Shown: positions 1-7,956 of the stretch, in pieces
Layout of the letters: each line of letters begins with the position of its first letter
Numbering within the stretch: position 1 is the first letter of the stretch
NCBI GenBank assembly: GCA_965242855.1
Contig: OZ251509.1
Span: forward strand, 2,666,001 to 2,730,000
Length of the DNA: 64,000 bases
Reading direction: 5' to 3'
Origin: WTGU01 sp965242855
GTDB taxonomy: Bacteria; Pseudomonadota; Alphaproteobacteria; UBA828
Position numbers and translations under genes: made by a program
Notes under the pieces: model-generated
Told to the model about the DNA's origin: nothing
The model's database searches: none
The model's input: the letters and a program-made list of their open reading frames with translations, nothing else

Positions 1-2
1 TC

Positions 3-2537
3 ACCATCGCGACGACGCTCTGCAACGCCTACTACGCCGGCGGGCACGCGCTGCCGGACGGCCTCGACGCGGAGGTCGATGCGGGGCTCCGCCATATCGA
101 GGGGATCGCCCGGGCCGGCTTCGGCGCCCCGGAGAACGCGCTGCTGGTCTCGGTGCGCTCGGGCGCCCGCGCCTCGATGCCCGGCATGATGGACACCGTG
201 CTCAATCTCGGGCTCAACGACGAGACCGTGCGCGGGCTGGCGCGGCATGGCGGCGAACGGTTCGCCTACGACAGCTACCGCCGCTTCATCCAGATGTACG
301 GCGACGTCGTCCTCGGCATCGAGGGCCGCGCCTTCGAGGAGCTGCTGGAGCGGGCGAAGGAATCGCGCGGCCACCTTCTCGACACCGAGATGGAGGCCGG
401 GGACTGGCGCCGCCTGGTCGAGGATTACAAGGCGCTGGTGCGCGCCGAGGCGGGCTGCGAATTCCCGCAGGAGCCGCGCGCGCAATTGATGCACGCCATT
501 CGCGCGGTCCTCGATTCGTGGATGAACGCCCGCGCCGTCACCTACCGTAAGCTGCACGGCATTCCGGCGGACTGGGGCACCGCGGTCACGGTGCAGGCGA
601 TGGTGTTCGGCAACATGGGCGACGACTGCGCGAGCGGAGTCGCCTTCACCCGCGATCCGTCGACCGGCGCAGCCACCGTCTACGGCGAGTATCTGGCCAA
701 CGCGCAGGGCGAGGACGTGGTCGCCGGCATCCGGACGCCGCGTCCGGTGAGCGAGGCGAGGCGCGCGCGCGACGGCGGCGACGGGCCGTCCATGGAGCGG
801 GCCATGCCGCGCGCCTTCGCCGCGCTGCGGGAGATCATGGCCCGGCTCGAGGCCCACTACCGCGACATGCAGGACATCGAGTTCACGGTGCAGCGAGGCA
901 GGCTCTGGATCCTCCAGACGCGGGCGGGGAAGCGCACCGCCAAGGCGGCGCTCAAGATCGCCGTCGACATGGTCGCGCAAGGCCTGGTGAGCGAAGAGGA
1001 GGCGGTCGCGCGGGTGGACCCGCTGGCGCTCGAACAGCTCCTGCATCCCGCCCTCGACCCGGACGCGCCGCGCCGGTTGTTGGCGCGCGGCCTGCCCGCC
1101 TCGCCCGGCGCCGCCTGCGGCAAGGCGGTCTTCGATTCCGCCGGCGCCGAGGAGCGCGCAACCCGCGGGGAGGCCGTGATCCTGATCCGGGCGGAGACCA
1201 GCCCCGAGGACATCCACGGCATGCACGCGGCCAGGGGAATCGTCACCAGCCGCGGCGGCATGACCAGCCACGCCGCCGTCGTCGCGCGCGGCATGGGGCG
1301 CCCCTGCATCACCGGCGCCGGCGAAATTCGCGTCGACCGGGAAGCGCGAAGCTGCCGCATCGGCGACCGCGTCGTCGCCGAGGGCGACGTGATCACGATC
1401 GACGGCGCCGAGGGCGCATTGTTCGAAGGCGCGGTGCCGACCGTCGAACCGACGCTCTCCGGCGATTTCGCGACCCTCATGGCGTGGGCCGACCGGGCGC
1501 GGCGTCTGCGGGTCCGCGCCAACGCCGAGACGCCGGAGGATGCGCGCACGGCGCTGCGCTTCGGCGCCGAGGGCATCGGGCTCTGCCGCACCGAGCACAT
1601 GTTCTTCGACGAGGCGCGGCTCGTCGCCATGCGCGAGATGATCCTGGCCGCCGATTCGGACGGCCGGCGGGCGGCGCTTGCCAAATTGCTGCCGATGCAG
1701 CGCGCGGATTTCGCCGCGCTCTTCCGCATCATGGCCGGCAAGCCGGTGACGATCCGCCTGCTGGACCCGCCGCTCCACGAATTCCTGCCCGGTTCCGAGG
1801 CCGAGATCGCGCGTGTGGCCGCCGCCGCGGGCGTCGCCGCAGACGCCTTGCGCAGCCGGATCGCGCAGCTGCACGAGACCAACCCGATGCTGGGCCACCG
1901 CGGGTGCCGGCTGGGGATCTCCTACCCCGAGATCTACGAGATGCAGGCGCGGGCGATCTTCGAGGCGGCGGCGCAAGCCGGCGGCGAGGCGGCGGCGCTC
2001 GAGATCATGATTCCGCTGGTGGCGACCCGGCGGGAGCTGGATATCCTGAAAGACGCGATCGAGGCGGTGCATCGCGCCGTGGCGGCGGAGACCGGCGCGG
2101 CGCTCGCCTTTTCGATCGGCACCATGATCGAACTGCCGCGGGCGGCGCTCCGGGCCGGCGAGATCGCCGAAAGCGCGGCGTTCTTCAGCTTCGGCACCAA
2201 CGACCTCACGCAGACGGCGTTCGGCCTCTCGCGGGACGACGCGTCGGCCTTCGTCGGCGACTACGAGCGGGCCGGGATCCTCGTGCGCGACCCGTTCGTG
2301 AGCCTCGACCGCGAGGGCGTGGGCGAGCTGGTCGGCCTCGCCGTCGAGCGCGGCCGCGCCGTGCGCGCCGACCTCAAGTTGGGCATCTGCGGCGAGCACG
2401 GCGGCGACCCCGCGTCGATCGCGTTCTTCGAGACGGTGGGCCTCGACTACGTCTCCTGCTCGCCCTACCGCGTGCCCATCGCGCGGCTCGCCGCGGCCCA
2501 GGCCGCCATCGCGGTCAGGAAGGATCCAGAGGCGTGA
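3..2537 (+). CDS. ppdK: Pyruvate, phosphate dikinase (5' end outside window)
   Basis: Interconverts pyruvate + ATP + Pi and phosphoenolpyruvate + AMP + PPi in the cytosol. The reading frame is already open at base 3, so the N-terminal part of the ATP-grasp domain is missing; a Met at 177 is internal, not the start. Visible landmarks are the end of the ATP-binding domain (SVRSGARASMPGMMDTVLNL, bases 153-212), the swivelling phosphohistidine domain with catalytic His in GGMTSHAAVVARG (about 1255-1293), and the C-terminal PEP/pyruvate TIM barrel ending in the LGICGEHGGDP motif that carries the catalytic Cys (about 2380-2412). The 844 visible residues fit a family of about 880-900. The gene converges with the YgfZ gene and their 3' ends overlap by 23 bases. 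Confidence 0.95.
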   Translation, partial: TIATTLCNAYYAGGHALPDGLDAEVDAGLRHIEGIARAGFGAPENALLVSVRSGARASMPGMMDTVLNLGLNDETVRGLARHGGERFAYDSYRRFIQMYGDVVLGIEGRAFEELLERAKESRGHLLDTEMEAGDWRRLVEDYKALVRAEAGCEFPQEPRAQLMHAIRAVLDSWMNARAVTYRKLHGIPADWGTAVTVQAMVFGNMGDDCASGVAFTRDPSTGAATVYGEYLANAQGEDVVAGIRTPRPVSEARRARDGGDGPSMERAMPRAFAALREIMARLEAHYRDMQDIEFTVQRGRLWILQTRAGKRTAKAALKIAVDMVAQGLVSEEEAVARVDPLALEQLLHPALDPDAPRRLLARGLPASPGAACGKAVFDSAGAEERATRGEAVILIRAETSPEDIHGMHAARGIVTSRGGMTSHAAVVARGMGRPCITGAGEIRVDREARSCRIGDRVVAEGDVITIDGAEGALFEGAVPTVEPTLSGDFATLMAWADRARRLRVRANAETPEDARTALRFGAEGIGLCRTEHMFFDEARLVAMREMILAADSDGRRAALAKLLPMQRADFAALFRIMAGKPVTIRLLDPPLHEFLPGSEAEIARVAAAAGVAADALRSRIAQLHETNPMLGHRGCRLGISYPEIYEMQARAIFEAAAQAGGEAAALEIMIPLVATRRELDILKDAIEAVHRAVAAETGAALAFSIGTMIELPRAALRAGEIAESAAFFSFGTNDLTQTAFGLSRDDASAFVGDYERAGILVRDPFVSLDREGVGELVGLAVERGRAVRADLKLGICGEHGGDPASIAFFETVGLDYVSCSPYRVPIARLAAAQAAIAVRKDPEA

Positions 2538-3399
2538 CGCGGGCATCGCCGGCCGTGAGCGGAATGCCTCGCGCCGCGGCGGCGGAGACCCGCTCCAGGC
2601 GGAGCAGGGCGATCCCCGCGCCGTCCAGGCCCGAGCGCATCTCACCCGCCTCCTTGCCGCCGGCCATGACCGGCGTGCCCGCCGGCGGCAGCGGCCCGGC
2701 GAGCGCGACCCGCATCAGGCGCTTGCGCACCAGGCCGCGATGTTTCGTGCGCGCCGTCAGTTCCTGGCCGACATAGCACCCCTTCTCGAAGTCGACGCCG
2801 TTGAGTGCGTCGAAGCCGCATTCCATCAGCGTCGCCCTGCCCACCGCCATGTCGCGGCTGCCGTCCGGCGCGCCGAGGGCGAGGCGATGGCGCTCGTAAT
2901 CCGCGAAGGCGCCGCGGGCGAAGCCCCGCTCCGCGAACGCCGCCTCGTCCCGGTCGCGCGGCAGGACCGCCCGCAGGCCCAGCGCCGGGTGCCGCGGGTC
3001 GCGCAGGACCGTCCCGCCCCGGTGCGGCGCGGCGGCGGCGCCCGCCGGCAGGGTGAACGCGGCCTCCGCGCCGGCGCCGAAGAGGGCGGTCACCCGGAAA
3101 TCCTCCGTCGCGTCCGCCAGCGCCACGTCGGCGCGCAGCCTGTACGCCATCAGCCGCCGCCCGAGATCGTCGATGCGCGCCCCTTCGCAATCGAGCAGGT
3201 AGCCGGAGCCGCGCTTGAGCACGAAGAAGTCGTGCAGGAACTTGCCCTGGGGGGTCAACAGCGCCGCATAGACGCAGCGCTCGGCGGACACCCTGCCCAC
3301 GTCGTTCGAGACCAGCCCCTGGAGGAACGCGCCGGCCTCCGGCCCGTCGAGCGAGACGACGCCCCGGCCCTCCAGCGCCACATACAGCCTTCGGCCCAT
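2515..3399 (-). CDS. ygfZ: Folate-binding protein YgfZ/GcvT-like
   Basis: Aminomethyltransferase-fold protein of the YgfZ/IBA57 family, which helps assemble or repair certain Fe-S enzymes using tetrahydrofolate. The family signature K-G-C-Y-x-G-Q-E is present (FEKGCYVGQELTARTKHRG, about residues 207-225), including the conserved Cys. The chosen start at 3399 gives MGRRLYVALEGRG, the usual first strand of the fold; an upstream ATG at 3435 would add 12 low-complexity residues. At 294 aa it has family length. It converges with ppdK; the 23-base 3' overlap is short enough to be genuine. Confidence 0.88.
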   Translation of the reverse strand: MGRRLYVALEGRGVVSLDGPEAGAFLQGLVSNDVGRVSAERCVYAALLTPQGKFLHDFFVLKRGSGYLLDCEGARIDDLGRRLMAYRLRADVALADATEDFRVTALFGAGAEAAFTLPAGAAAAPHRGGTVLRDPRHPALGLRAVLPRDRDEAAFAERGFARGAFADYERHRLALGAPDGSRDMAVGRATLMECGFDALNGVDFEKGCYVGQELTARTKHRGLVRKRLMRVALAGPLPPAGTPVMAGGKEAGEMRSGLDGAGIALLRLERVSAAAARGIPLTAGDARVTPLDPS

Positions 3400-3478
3400 C
3401 GCCGCCCCACCACTCCCGGACACCCTCCGAATCACTATGAACGCCCGCCCCGAAAAGCAAGCGCTACCCTTTCCCGGT

Positions 3479-3514
3479 AGTGTCTCGGTTTGAAATATGG
3501 CGCGCTGGGCGGGC
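3479..3514 (+). repeat. Imperfect direct repeat, left copy
   Basis: Starts near AGTGTCTCGGTTTGAAATAT and matches a second copy at 3630-3665 (GGTATCCCGGTTTGAAATGT) with scattered substitutions, including the shared tail of type GGCGGGC. The two copies bracket a pair of inverted REP palindromes, giving a composite of about 190 bases resembling a BIME or a short mobile palindromic element. Confidence 0.55.
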
Positions 3515-3556
3515 TTGCGTGCACCATGGATGCGCGGCGCTTCGCGGTGAACATGG

Positions 3557-3576
3557 ATTCCCGCTTTCGCGGGAAT
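3557..3576 (+). repeat. REP-type palindrome, copy 1
   Basis: Palindrome ATTCCCGCTTTCGCGGGAAT, with arms ATTCCCGC and GCGGGAAT around TTTC. It belongs to a dispersed family with the core CCGCTTTCGCGGG that recurs at 3603, 51140, 52319, 53727, 53814 and 53959, always outside genes. Elements of this kind are common in alphaproteobacterial genomes. Confidence 0.75.
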
Positions 3577-3602
3577 GACGACCGGAGACCGAAGAGCCTG
3601 CC

Positions 3603-3622
3603 CCCGCGAAAGCGGGAATCCA
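3603..3622 (-). repeat. REP-type palindrome, copy 2 (inverted)
   Basis: Reads CCGCGAAAGCGGGAATCC on the plus strand, the reverse complement of the copy at 3557, so the two form an inverted pair 26 bases apart. They could fold into one long hairpin in RNA or single-stranded DNA. Confidence 0.7.
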
Positions 3623-3629
3623 GGAACGC

Positions 3630-3665
3630 GGTATCCCGGTTTGAAATGTGGGGCGCCCGGCGGGC
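3630..3665 (+). repeat. Imperfect direct repeat, right copy
   Basis: Partner of the repeat at 3479-3514, 151 bases downstream and in the same orientation. The best conserved block is CGGTTTGAAAT followed by GGCGGGC. Confidence 0.55.
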
Positions 3666-3669
3666 TCGC

Positions 3670-3698
3670 TTGGCAAGCTCCGCGGGCGGGGCTATAAG
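3670..3698 (+). promoter_or_regulatory. Promoter of the glycosyltransferase gene, possibly leaderless
   Basis: A -35 box TTGGCA (3670-3675) is followed after exactly 17 bases by a -10 box TATAAG (3693-3698). The start codon at 3705 lies only 6 bases after the -10 box, where transcription would begin, and no Shine-Dalgarno sequence fits in between. The message is therefore predicted to be leaderless. The boxes are seen directly; the leaderless reading is inference. Confidence 0.55.
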
Positions 3699-3704
3699 CC
3701 CGCC

Positions 3705-4739
3705 ATGCTGGTGACCCTGGTCGACGACTCCATCCCGTTCAACGGGATGACCCCGGCGTATCAGCCGATCGGGGGCGCGGAGAAGGCGTTCGCCAGCCTG
3801 CCCGCGGCGCTCGCCCGCCAGGGCCACGTGGTGCGCGCCGTCAACCGCTGCCCCAACAGCCTCGGTTTCGAGAACGTGAGCTGGATTCACTGGGAGGGCC
3901 GCAAGCCGCCGATCACCGAGGTGTTGATCGCCTTCCGCAAGCCGCTGCTGCTGGAGTTCACCCGGGCCACCCGCGCGCGCATCCTCTGGGTCGCCGGGCC
4001 GCCGGATTATCTCCATAGCCCGCAGGTACGCGAGGTGCTCGACCGCACCGACGCCAAGCTGGCGTTTCTGGGCAATGCCCAGTCCCAGGCCTACCACACG
4101 CCGGGCGCGAACTCCGTCTATTACCGGTCGATCGCGCCGGGGGTGCGCGAGGAGTATCGCGACGTCGAGAAGATGACGCCGGCCGACCCTCCCGTCGCCG
4201 TCGTGACGACCCACCCGAAGCACGACCTCGACTGGCTGCTGGACCTGTGGGCCGAGCGGATTCGCCCGAAGGTGCCGGGCGCCGCGCTGCACGTCTATTC
4301 GGCCGCGTTCAAGCGCGCCGAGGCGGGCGAGGCGCTGGTCGAAGACCTCCGGCCGCTCTACGACAAGGCGCGAGCGGGCGCCGCGCACGGCGTGACGATC
4401 ATGGCGCCGGGCGGCGACAGGGACATGGCGAAGGCCTATGCCCAGGCGCGGGTGCATCTCTATCCGGGCTCGGAGCGGGAGATGTATTGCTCGACCCTGG
4501 CCGAATCGCAGGCGGTCGGCGTGCCCGCGGTGGCGCGGCCGATCGGCGCCGTCAAGGAACGTTTCATCGACCGGCAGTCCGGCTTCCTGGCGGGCGACGA
4601 CGACGCCTTCGTCGAGAACGCCGTCGCCATGCTGTCCGACGACGACGCCTTCCAGGCCGCGAGCGACACCGCCCGCCGCGGCGGCCGGTCGCGCAGCTGG
4701 GACACCGCGGCAAGCGAGTTCGAAACGCTTTTCCGGTGA
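3705..4739 (+). CDS. Glycosyltransferase, GT-B/family 4-like
   Basis: Likely transfers a sugar from a nucleotide donor in surface polysaccharide synthesis. The N-terminal part has the GT-B acceptor-side pattern (GGAEKAFASLPAALARQGH, about residues 25-43, as in other group 1 transferases). The C-terminal part carries a donor-domain signature, HLYPGSEREMYCSTLAESQA followed by GVPAVARPIGAVKE, in which Glu residues normally contact the nucleotide sugar. The length of 344 aa is normal. The start at 3705 is chosen because the promoter and the first beta strand (MLVTLVDDS) begin there; the 19 residues open upstream are not protein-like. It converges with the O-antigen ligase gene, suggesting a lipopolysaccharide locus. 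Substrate unknown. Confidence 0.8.
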   Translation: MLVTLVDDSIPFNGMTPAYQPIGGAEKAFASLPAALARQGHVVRAVNRCPNSLGFENVSWIHWEGRKPPITEVLIAFRKPLLLEFTRATRARILWVAGPPDYLHSPQVREVLDRTDAKLAFLGNAQSQAYHTPGANSVYYRSIAPGVREEYRDVEKMTPADPPVAVVTTHPKHDLDWLLDLWAERIRPKVPGAALHVYSAAFKRAEAGEALVEDLRPLYDKARAGAAHGVTIMAPGGDRDMAKAYAQARVHLYPGSEREMYCSTLAESQAVGVPAVARPIGAVKERFIDRQSGFLAGDDDAFVENAVAMLSDDDAFQAASDTARRGGRSRSWDTAASEFETLFR

Positions 4740-4781
4740 GGACCTTTGACGGACGGGACGTTTCACAAGCGCCGGGCCGAC

Positions 4782-6074
4782 TCATTTATCGGGAAACCGT
4801 TCCGCGATTCGCCGCTCTCCCCACGGGATACGCACCGCCGCCATGGTCAGGGAGATGGAGTACCAGAGGAGCATCGCGGGCCAATTCGAAAAATAGCTCT
4901 GCGTTGCGGCAAACGGAAACAAACTGACCGACAACGCGCCGGCGAAAAACCCGGCCGCTCCTGGGTCGATCGTATTTTTCATCACCCTGCGAGCGAACGT
5001 TACAAAAATGATCACAACAAAGGCGACGAAAAAAACGAAACCGACGATACCAGATTCCGACAGGAATTCCAGATAGATATTGTGGGGATGCGCATGGCAG
5101 TGTTCCGTGTAGTGCGCGCAGACGTCCCGATAGTTCTTGAGACCGACTCCCGTCAACGGGTTATCTATAAAGATCCGCCATGCCGCGCCGAACAGGTGAC
5201 CGTATGGCGATTCCTGAAAGCGCGACAGATCGGCAATTAAGTCCAGCATGCGCTGGTGAACGCGGTCTTCAAACATGATCACGGTCGCAACCACGCCAAC
5301 CGACAAAAGCGATAAAGCGGCGATAAGTAACCTCCGACCGGTCGCGGTGATGAAAGCGAATAGAACAACCAACCCAAGACCGAAAATCGTCAACAACGTC
5401 ATGGTGCGCTCTCCTGTGAGCAAAATGGAGAGAAAAATCACCAATCCGAGAACGGAAACAATTGAAACTCTCCACGGCGATGATCTGAAGCGGCCGACGC
5501 AGAGTAGCAGGCCCATGAGCGGAAATCCCGTTTTGGCGATGAAACTTCCGACATTCGGACGATCCAACAAACCAGTGAGGCGGATTCCCTGTATTGGTTC
5601 ACCCGTAACGGACAATCCTGAGAGAGCTTGTGTCAAACAATCGATGACGGTCAACGCGATCACGCAGGCCATCCACCACATCACCAGTCTTACCGAACGG
5701 TGGTCGGCAAGCAGCCACGCGGTGATTGCAGCGTAAAACAGCAAAAAGCGAATCCAGGAGAGCGACCGCTCGAAGGATGCGGCAGAATCGACTGCCATCG
5801 GGCTGACGACGAGATTGAGGACCGCCCATAGTGCGAGCGCGGTGAGAATGACGGGGTCGCGCAGCCACTCCCAGCGTCGTCTGCGGATACTCTCGAAGAG
5901 GAACGCGAGCCCGATCAGGACGACGATGACGTCGGCGACGCTGCGAGCGGCGAGAAGGGCCAGAGGAAAGGCCAGCAGCAGCCCCATTGCCACGCGCTTG
6001 AGCGGCTCGTCTCCGAATCCCTCGCCGACCTTCGCGGCGATGGAGCGAAGAAGAGCGACTTTGGAATCAACCAT
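4782..6074 (-). CDS. O-antigen ligase / polymerase family membrane protein
   Basis: Inner-membrane protein of the WaaL/Wzy family that joins or polymerises O-polysaccharide. About ten or more hydrophobic segments are visible, and the Wzy_C region contains ...NPLTGVGLKNYRD... and the conserved HAHPHNIYLEFLSESG (about residues 320-340), with the His residues typical of ligases. The start at 6074 (MVDSKVALLRS) gives 430 aa and overlaps the upstream glycosyltransferase stop by 8 bases, implying co-transcription and coupling; an upstream ATG at 6164 would add a polar stretch inside the neighbouring gene. Base composition is clearly more AT-rich than the flanks, as often seen in laterally acquired surface loci. 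Ligase and polymerase cannot be told apart here. Confidence 0.85.
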   Translation of the reverse strand: MVDSKVALLRSIAAKVGEGFGDEPLKRVAMGLLLAFPLALLAARSVADVIVVLIGLAFLFESIRRRRWEWLRDPVILTALALWAVLNLVVSPMAVDSAASFERSLSWIRFLLFYAAITAWLLADHRSVRLVMWWMACVIALTVIDCLTQALSGLSVTGEPIQGIRLTGLLDRPNVGSFIAKTGFPLMGLLLCVGRFRSSPWRVSIVSVLGLVIFLSILLTGERTMTLLTIFGLGLVVLFAFITATGRRLLIAALSLLSVGVVATVIMFEDRVHQRMLDLIADLSRFQESPYGHLFGAAWRIFIDNPLTGVGLKNYRDVCAHYTEHCHAHPHNIYLEFLSESGIVGFVFFVAFVVIIFVTFARRVMKNTIDPGAAGFFAGALSVSLFPFAATQSYFSNWPAMLLWYSISLTMAAVRIPWGERRIAERFPDK

Positions 6075-7014
6075 GGGCGGCGCCTTGCGCCATGCGGCGG
6101 ACTCTCGGCTTCGCGCGAAACCAGGCGGCGAGTTCACGCAGCACCCGATCGTCGGGAAGCGCACATCGAAATCGGTTCATGGCGTAAAGTGTCAAAATGC
6201 GACACTTGAACGCCGACATGCGGTCTTCTCTCAATGATTTCCAGGCCGCCGAGAGACACGCTCGATAAATCACTCGTCGCTGTTTCTCGGTGATCCGCGG
6301 CTCGTCCCGTATCAACAAATAGTGAGCCAGAAAGCGATCGTGATGCTGCTGAGCCGAGTTCCTGGACAGATGTTCCCCTGCGGCAGAGGCATAGCAGACG
6401 GTCTCGCGCAGATCGATGAAGCGCCGTGCGTGCAGGCCGAGTCGCAGACGAAGCGCCTCGTCCTGTATGAAAATTCGCTCGTCGCATCCTGACGCGCATT
6501 CGAACACCGTTCTGTGAACGAGCCACGTCATGCGGACGAATCCCCGGCCGATGACGGTATCGGGTGGATCGTCACTGATTCGGTAGCGCGGCTTCGAGCC
6601 GATCATACGAACGGGGGCGTCGGGAAAATCGTCCATCTTGCGTACCTTGCCGTGGACGAGATCGGCTTGGTGACGCTCAAGAAGACCCTTCATCGTCGCC
6701 ATGGCATCGGGAGCCAGGACGTCGTCGGCGTCGAACAGGCACAGATAACGCCCCCGGGCATGGCGCGCGCCCTGGTTCACGCGGACGGACGGTCCGGCGT
6801 TATCGACGTTTTCAAGGATCGTGACGTTGGGCCAATCGGCGGTTCTCGTGGACAGGATTTTCAGGGATTCGTCCGTCGAAGCGTCATCGACGAATATGTA
6901 CTCGACCCTGAAATCTCCTTTTTGGCCCGAAAGAGAGTCGAGAACTTGCGGCAGCACGGAGGACTTGTTGTAAACGGACACGACGTAGCTTATGTCGAAA
7001 TCGTCGGCAGACAT
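6067..7014 (-). CDS. Family 2 glycosyltransferase
   Basis: GT-A fold transferase, probably acting in surface glycan assembly. The N-terminus SYVVSVYNKSSVLPQVLDSL and VEYIFVDDASTDES give the nucleotide-binding start and first Asp pair; CLFDADDVLAPDAM contains the metal-binding D-x-D. The start at 7014 (MSADDFDIS) is preferred over 7020 because an AAGG lies 7 bases before it but only 1 base before the other ATG. The upstream extension to 7278 covers the MBL gene end and is not real. It overlaps the O-antigen ligase by 8 bases, so the two form an operon. GC is lower than in the flanks. 315 aa. Confidence 0.85.
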   Translation of the reverse strand: MSADDFDISYVVSVYNKSSVLPQVLDSLSGQKGDFRVEYIFVDDASTDESLKILSTRTADWPNVTILENVDNAGPSVRVNQGARHARGRYLCLFDADDVLAPDAMATMKGLLERHQADLVHGKVRKMDDFPDAPVRMIGSKPRYRISDDPPDTVIGRGFVRMTWLVHRTVFECASGCDERIFIQDEALRLRLGLHARRFIDLRETVCYASAAGEHLSRNSAQQHHDRFLAHYLLIRDEPRITEKQRRVIYRACLSAAWKSLREDRMSAFKCRILTLYAMNRFRCALPDDRVLRELAAWFRAKPRVRRMAQGAAHG

Positions 7015-7051
7015 GATCATACCTTGAGGAAGATGCGGTGCAGGCCGCCTG

Positions 7052-7924
7052 TCACAGGACGAGTTCGAGCCCCTCGTAGGCCACCATGGAGCCGCTCGCG
7101 TCTGCGTCGAGCGCCCGCTGGACGGCGGCAAGCGCCGCGTCGGCCCGCTCCGGGTGGTGGAGGAACGCGACCAGCCGGCCCGCCCCGGCCCGGCGGCGAA
7201 GCCGCGCGCCTTCCTGCCAAGAGGAGTGACCCGCGAACCCCCCGGCCGGATGGTCGTCGTCGGAATGGTGGCAATCATAGATCATCGCGTCGGCGCCCCG
7301 GATCAGGGCGAGGATGCGTTCGTCCGGCTCCCCCGGCACGTGGCCGGTGTTGCCGACATAGGCGAGCGCCCGCCCGCCGTACTCGACGCGAAAGCCCGTC
7401 GCTCCCTGCGGATGGTTGAGCGGCGCGGTGCGGACCGCGATGCCGTCACGCGGCGAGAGCGTGTCGCCGGGGCGGAAGTCGCGCCATTCCTTGAGGCCGC
7501 CGATGACGCTCAGCGGGATGGGGAACAGCGGCGAGGTCATCAACTCGGTCAACGCCGCCTCGACGCCGCCCGCGTCCGGCGCCGCCCCCCAGACGACGAA
7601 GTTGTTTCGCGCGTCGTAGCCGGGCGCGAAGAACGGAAGCCCGCACGTGCGCTCGAAGCGGCAATGGGTCAGCAGGACGTCGGCGTCGATGGGGCAGGAC
7701 GGGGCGAGCGCCGCGCCGAATGGCCGGATGCCCGTGCCTGCGTCGAAGACGAGAAGCTGGTCGCCGCAGCGGACTTCGACGCAGGCCGTGTTGCCGCCGA
7801 ACGCGCGCGTCGCCGCGCACGCCGTCGGAATGCCGCCGCGCACGCCCCAGAAGCGGACGGTCAGGCCGGCCGCCGGCGCGGAGGAAGCACCGGCGCGCGC
7901 GGGCGGCTGCGACCGATCCTCCAT
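7052..7924 (-). CDS. MBL-fold protein with degenerate metal-binding motif
   Basis: Resembles the metallo-beta-lactamase-fold phosphodiesterase-like proteins that begin with VRFWGVRGGIPT and continue LLVFDAGTGIRPFG. At the position of the family motif HxHxDH this protein has H87-C-R-F-E-R92, so only the first His survives, although the following GLPFFAPGYD is well kept. A second ligand region normally reading YxGDTG is YVGNTGH. The fold therefore appears intact but the di-metal site broken, so it may be a binding protein or a dead enzyme. The start at 7924 (MEDRSQPP) gives 290 aa. It lies 32 bases after the hydantoinase B stop, in the same direction. Confidence 0.75.
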   Translation of the reverse strand: MEDRSQPPARAGASSAPAAGLTVRFWGVRGGIPTACAATRAFGGNTACVEVRCGDQLLVFDAGTGIRPFGAALAPSCPIDADVLLTHCRFERTCGLPFFAPGYDARNNFVVWGAAPDAGGVEAALTELMTSPLFPIPLSVIGGLKEWRDFRPGDTLSPRDGIAVRTAPLNHPQGATGFRVEYGGRALAYVGNTGHVPGEPDERILALIRGADAMIYDCHHSDDDHPAGGFAGHSSWQEGARLRRRAGAGRLVAFLHHPERADAALAAVQRALDADASGSMVAYEGLELVL

Positions 7925-7956
7925 CCCGCGCACCAAACGCGCAGACAATTCCCGCT

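Larger units (their letters stand above)
3400..3704. other. Intergenic spacer rich in repeats
   Basis: This 305-base spacer lies between the divergent ygfZ and glycosyltransferase genes and contains no credible gene. It holds an imperfect direct repeat (3479-3514 and 3630-3665), two REP-type palindromes in opposite orientation between these copies, and a good promoter for the rightward gene at 3670-3698. Short open frames across it are readings through the palindromes. Confidence 0.7.
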
